8,571 nt of DNA from Pseudomonadota bacterium. GTDB lineage: Bacteria; Pseudomonadota; Gammaproteobacteria; Xanthomonadales; Xanthomonadaceae. This document shows positions 5,281-8,571 of this stretch, piece after piece; within the stretch, counting starts at the first letter, position 1; each line of letters opens with the position of its first letter. Where the stretch lies: the NCBI GenBank assembly GCA_023423675.1, contig JAFAFD010000250.1, forward strand, positions 1-8,571. Reading direction: 5' to 3'. Made by a program: the position numbers and the translations under genes. The notes beneath the pieces are model-generated. The model worked only from the letters and a program-made list of their open reading frames with translations, had not been told where the DNA came from and did no database searches.

Positions 5281-7729
5281 GGCGGCGCTCCAACTGCTGT
5301 GCCGCACGCTGCACGCGGGTGCGCCAGTCTTCATTGCTGAACTGCCCGCGCAGGCGCTCGGCCCACAGCGGGAAACCCAGCGGCGTGAGCGTCGGTGGCC
5401 GCTGCAGTGACACCGACTGCGTAGCGATGTGCGTCAACGCCTGCTGCAGGCCTGGCAGGTCGAGTGCATCGGTGAGCACCTCATGCTCGGCCTGCGCCAG
5501 CAGCAGGTGGCCGGGGTCGTGTTCGCGCAGCACGTCGTACAGCAGGCCCGCCGAGGCCTGCAGCTGGCGCAGCGAACGCGGCATGCCGCCGGGCAGGCTC
5601 GGCACCAGCAGGCCGGCGACGCGGGCGATGCCACGGAACTGGCGTCGTGCCAGCTCGCCGAGGTTCACTGCGGCGCGCAGATCGTCGAGCAGATCGGCCG
5701 GATCGAACAGCGCCTGCCACGCCGCTGCATCGCGCTCGATGGGCTCTGCCGGCGCCAGCACCAGGCCGTGATCATTCACTGCATAGCCGATGCTGTTGCG
5801 CATCAGGCGCGTACAGCGCAGCGACAGCAGTGCCGCCAGCGCCTCGTGCACGTGGCGGCCCGCAAAGGGATAGACGAACAGAAACTGGCCTTCGCGACGG
5901 CGCACGTCTTCCACCAGCAGCCGCGAAGGCGCGGGTCGTTCCGACAGGTCATCCTGCAGGCCAAGCAGTGGCGCCAGCCAGCGCGCCTCGGCGCTGTTGT
6001 CGGCACCGGACAGCACCGCTTCCAGCTCGCGCCCCAGGGCCAGCGACAACGGCAGCTGGCCGCCTTGCCAACGTGGCACCACGCCACTGCCGCTGCCACG
6101 TGCCAGCCGCACGTAGGCGGTCATGTCGCGCAGCTGCACCAGCTCCAGCAGGCGGCCGGCGAACTGGAAGCGATCGCCGCGGCGCAGGCGGCTGGCGAAC
6201 TGTTCCTCCACCGCGCCGAGACCACCGCCGCGCAGGAACTGCACGCGCACGCTGCCATCGCTGCTGATGGTGCCGATCGACAGCCGGTGGCGCAGTGCCT
6301 GGCGGCGATCATGCATGCGGTAGCGGCCATCCTCGTCCAGCACGACCTTGTGGTACTCGGGGTACTGCGCCAAAGCGCGGCCACCCTGCACGATGAACGC
6401 GAGCACGTCCTGCCACTGCGTGTCCTGCAGCTCGGCGAACGCATGCGTGCGTCGTACCTGCGCCAGCAGTGCATCGGCCTGGAAGCCGCCGGCCAGCGCA
6501 CGGCTGACCGCGTGCTGGGCCAGCACGTCCAGCGACAGCGTGGGCGGCGTGCGCGGTTCGGTAATGCCGTCGCGCAGGGCTCGCCGCACGGCGGCGTACT
6601 CGGCCAGCTCCAGGGCATGGGTGGGTACGCACAGCACGCTGCCGCTTGCCCCGGGCCGATGTCGCGCGCGCCCCGCACGCTGGCGCAGGCGCGCCACGCC
6701 CTTCGGGCTGCCCAGCTGCAGCACCTGTTCCACTTCCGGAAAGTCCACGCCGAGGTCGAGGCTGGAGGTGGCCACCACGCAGCGCAGCGTGCCGGCGCGC
6801 AGGCCATCTTCCACCTGCTGGCGCAGGCCTGCGTCGAGCGAGCCGTGGTGCAGGGCCAGCGTCTGCGCGTCTTCCGGCCAGACTGCGGCCAGCGCCTGAT
6901 GCCACAACTCGGCCTGCGCGCGCGTGTTGGTGAACAGCAGGCTGCTGCGCGCGGACATCAGCGCATCGAGCACGCGCGACAACTGGCCCAGACCGAGATG
7001 CCCGGCCCATGGGAAGCGCTCGCCGCTGGCGGGCAGCAGGCTGCTGATCGCTACCGGTCGCTGTCGTGCGCCTTCCACCTGCACCGTGCCAGCCATGCCG
7101 GGAAGCAGCACGTCGCGCGCCTGCGGCAGGTTGCCCAGCGTTGCCGACAGGCCCCACAGCTGCAGCGCCGGCGCGGTGTCACGCAGCAACGCAAGGTTGA
7201 GCTGCAGCAGCACACCGCGCTTGTTGCCCATCAGTTCGTGCCACTCGTCCACCACCACGCAGCGCAGCTGGCGCATGCGTTCCAGCGTGTCGGGGTAGCT
7301 GAGCAGCAGGGCCAACGACTCCGGCGTGGTCACCAGCACGTCGACGCGGCCCTCACGGGCGAGGCGACGGTCGCGGCTGCTGGCATCGCCACTGCGCAGG
7401 CCGACCTTCCAGCCCAGGCCCAGGCCCTCGATCGGCGCCTGCAGGGCGCGCGCGGTATCACTGGCGAGCGCGCGCAGCGGCGTCACCCACAACACCTGCA
7501 GCGGGCGTACCGCATTGGCCCGCGCCGGCTTCGGCAGCGGATCGATCATCGCCTGCAGCAGCGGTCCGCCGAACATGGCCAGCGTCTTGCCGCTGCCGGT
7601 CGGGGTGTGCAGCAGGCCCGAACTGCCCGCCAGGTAATGGCGCCACATCGCGCGCTGGAATGGCAGGGGTTTCCAGCCACGGCTGCCGAACCAGGCCTGC
7701 AGCCGCTGCAGCGCATCGCTGCGCTTCAT
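5270..7729 (-). CDS. Ligase-associated DNA damage response DEXH box helicase (Lhr-Core type)
   Basis: This is an ATP-dependent 3'-5' nucleic-acid translocase/helicase of superfamily 2, predicted to act with the neighbouring ligase in DNA repair. Its 819 residues are the length of the ligase-associated Lhr class, which lacks the extra C-terminal region of full-length Lhr. Motifs in order: Q25; Walker A TPTGSGKT (42-49); PLRALA (84-89); TTPESL (134-139); Walker B DEWHEL (161-166), the Lhr hallmark; SAT (195-197); LFTNTR (265-270); ATSSLDLGVDF (320-330); and QRAGRAR (350-356) with the arginine fingers. A winged-helix and the Lhr-specific C-terminal part should fill about 390-800. The ATG at 7729 overlaps the ligase stop as ATGA; its ribosome site is weak, which fits translational coupling. 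The frame stays open 130 codons upstream, but that stretch is the ligase gene read out of frame. Confidence 0.95.
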   Translation of the reverse strand: MKRSDALQRLQAWFGSRGWKPLPFQRAMWRHYLAGSSGLLHTPTGSGKTLAMFGGPLLQAMIDPLPKPARANAVRPLQVLWVTPLRALASDTARALQAPIEGLGLGWKVGLRSGDASSRDRRLAREGRVDVLVTTPESLALLLSYPDTLERMRQLRCVVVDEWHELMGNKRGVLLQLNLALLRDTAPALQLWGLSATLGNLPQARDVLLPGMAGTVQVEGARQRPVAISSLLPASGERFPWAGHLGLGQLSRVLDALMSARSSLLFTNTRAQAELWHQALAAVWPEDAQTLALHHGSLDAGLRQQVEDGLRAGTLRCVVATSSLDLGVDFPEVEQVLQLGSPKGVARLRQRAGRARHRPGASGSVLCVPTHALELAEYAAVRRALRDGITEPRTPPTLSLDVLAQHAVSRALAGGFQADALLAQVRRTHAFAELQDTQWQDVLAFIVQGGRALAQYPEYHKVVLDEDGRYRMHDRRQALRHRLSIGTISSDGSVRVQFLRGGGLGAVEEQFASRLRRGDRFQFAGRLLELVQLRDMTAYVRLARGSGSGVVPRWQGGQLPLSLALGRELEAVLSGADNSAEARWLAPLLGLQDDLSERPAPSRLLVEDVRRREGQFLFVYPFAGRHVHEALAALLSLRCTRLMRNSIGYAVNDHGLVLAPAEPIERDAAAWQALFDPADLLDDLRAAVNLGELARRQFRGIARVAGLLVPSLPGGMPRSLRQLQASAGLLYDVLREHDPGHLLLAQAEHEVLTDALDLPGLQQALTHIATQSVSLQRPPTLTPLGFPLWAERLRGQFSNEDWRTRVQRAAQQLERRHGY
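5288..5291 (-). promoter_or_regulatory. Ribosome binding site of pdeM within the helicase gene
   Basis: On the minus strand, GGAG is seven bases before the ATG at 5280. It decides the start in favour of the 213-residue form. Confidence 0.65.
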
Positions 7730-8571
7730 CGCGCCAGGGCCTGCAGGGTCGCCAGCTGGTCGGCTTCGCTGGCCGGCTTGTCCTGGCGCCAGCGCAGGAT
7801 GCGCGGGAAGCGCACGGCGATGCCGGATTTGTGCCGCGCGCTGCGGTTGACCGCCTCGAAGCCGAGCTCGAACACCTGCTCGCCACGCACGCTGCGCACC
7901 GGCCCGAAGCGTTCGCGGGTATTGGCGCGGATCCAGCGGTCCAGCGCCAGGATCTCCTTGTCGTCCAGCCCGGAATAGGCCTTGGCTACCGGCACCAGGG
8001 TGTCGCCGTCCCAGACGCCGAAGGTGTAATCGGTGTACAGCGTGCTGCGCCTGCCGTGGCCGGCCTGCGCATACAGCAGCACCGCATCGATGGTCAGCGG
8101 GTCGACCTTCCACTTCCACCAGTCGCCACGGCGGCGCCCGGCCTGGTAGATCGAATCACGGCGCTTGAGCATCAGCCCTTCGACACCGCGCTCGCGCGAT
8201 GCTTCGCGCAGGTCCGCAGCGTGCGCCCAATCGTCGGCGTGCACATCGGGCGACAGCTGGATGCGTGCATCGCCGAGCGCGCCGATCAGTTCGGCCAGTT
8301 GTGTGCGCCGCTGCTGCAGCGGCAGTTCGCGCAGGTCCTGGCCATCGCGTTCCAGCAGGTCGTAGGCGAGCACGCGCACCGGCGTATTGCGCAACGTTGC
8401 CGCACCGGGCTTGCGGCGCTGGATGCGCGTCTGCAGCGCAGTGAAAGCGCGTGGCGCGTCGTCGGCCTCATCCCAGGCCAGCAGCTCGCCATCGATCACG
8501 CAGCCATCGGGCAGCGCCGCTGCCGCCTGTTCGATCTCGGGGAAGCGTCCGTCCAGCCGCTCCTCGCCGCG
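7726..8571 (-). CDS. ATP-dependent DNA ligase (cisplatin damage response type), 5' end cut off
   Basis: This enzyme seals nicks in DNA using ATP through a lysyl-AMP intermediate. Only the last 281 residues are in the window; the gene continues past the right edge, so the motif I lysine (KxDGxR) is not visible. Seen in the fragment (numbered from its first visible codon): RGEERLDGRFPE (1-12); motif III DGEL (27-30); motif IIIa YDLL (70-73); motif IV EGLMLK (131-136); motif V WKWK (152-155); and near the end the OB-domain stretch AVRFPR (252-257), typical of motif VI. The GTG at 8499 is an internal valine codon, not a start. The family is usually about 530 residues. The stop overlaps the helicase start (ATGA), and the order ligase-helicase-PdeM defines the repair cluster. 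It is distinct from the essential NAD-dependent LigA. Confidence 0.94.
   Translation of the reverse strand, partial: RGEERLDGRFPEIEQAAAALPDGCVIDGELLAWDEADDAPRAFTALQTRIQRRKPGAATLRNTPVRVLAYDLLERDGQDLRELPLQQRRTQLAELIGALGDARIQLSPDVHADDWAHAADLREASRERGVEGLMLKRRDSIYQAGRRRGDWWKWKVDPLTIDAVLLYAQAGHGRRSTLYTDYTFGVWDGDTLVPVAKAYSGLDDKEILALDRWIRANTRERFGPVRSVRGEQVFELGFEAVNRSARHKSGIAVRFPRILRWRQDKPASEADQLATLQALAR

Noticed and set aside
5429..7978. A stop-free + strand frame of 849 codons opposite the helicase and ligase genes.
   Set aside because: It is antisense to a protein with every helicase motif intact. Its translation is dominated by Gln, Arg, Ala and His without domains, as expected for the shadow of a GC-rich gene.
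7730..8119. A 130-residue N-terminal extension of the helicase.
   Set aside because: This stretch is the ligase gene read in another frame. The helicase begins at the ATGA overlap, as in related clusters.
121..8571. A defence system, toxin-antitoxin pair, prophage or integrated element.
   Set aside because: All large genes are housekeeping or repair families of even base composition. There are no integrase or transposase genes, direct repeats, tRNA borders or CRISPR-like repeats. The helicase-nuclease-ligase set is a known repair cluster, not a defence island.

Overview
The window is a GC-rich (roughly two-thirds G+C) stretch of chromosome, almost fully coding. Its content and layout point to a gammaproteobacterium of the Xanthomonadaceae, most likely Stenotrophomonas. 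The grounds are the protein sequences, the nagZ / hypoxanthine phosphoribosyltransferase / methylthioinosine phosphorylase order, and a hairpin at the left edge of a kind I recall from Stenotrophomonas intergenic DNA. This assignment is by recognition, not by a search. I see no tRNA, rRNA, CRISPR array, IS element, phage gene or frameshifted gene.

Left part, + strand (1-2519): a partial hairpin repeat, then nagZ (N-acetylglucosaminidase of peptidoglycan recycling). It overlaps by one base with a hypoxanthine(-guanine) phosphoribosyltransferase gene, hpt. After a UUCG-loop terminator-like hairpin comes an S-methyl-5'-thioinosine phosphorylase (mtnP-type). The last two fit one salvage route: the phosphorylase releases hypoxanthine from methylthioinosine, and the transferase turns hypoxanthine into IMP.

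Middle, + strand (2520-4611): a 68-residue CspA-family cold-shock protein with its own promoter, a hairpin at the predicted 5' end of its mRNA, and a strong intrinsic terminator. Next is a class A FAD-dependent monooxygenase whose promoter seems to start inside the tail of that terminator and whose mRNA may be leaderless. Last is an unrecognised 89-residue protein with a perfect AGGAGG ribosome site.

Right part, - strand (8571 down to 4639): three overlapping genes read leftwards, an ATP-dependent DNA ligase (5' end outside the window), a ligase-associated Lhr-type DEXH helicase, and the PdeM metallophosphoesterase. This is most of the known four-gene ligase-associated repair cluster. The fourth member, an MBL-fold exonuclease, would be expected beyond the right edge. 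The two gene sets converge at about 4611-4639 with only 27 bases between them.

The window is mostly ordinary conserved chromosome. I did not find a convincing new system. The points most worth a second look are the predicted 6-oxopurine specificity of the phosphorylase, the terminator between hpt and mtnP, the terminator-promoter overlap before the monooxygenase, and the orphan 89-residue protein.
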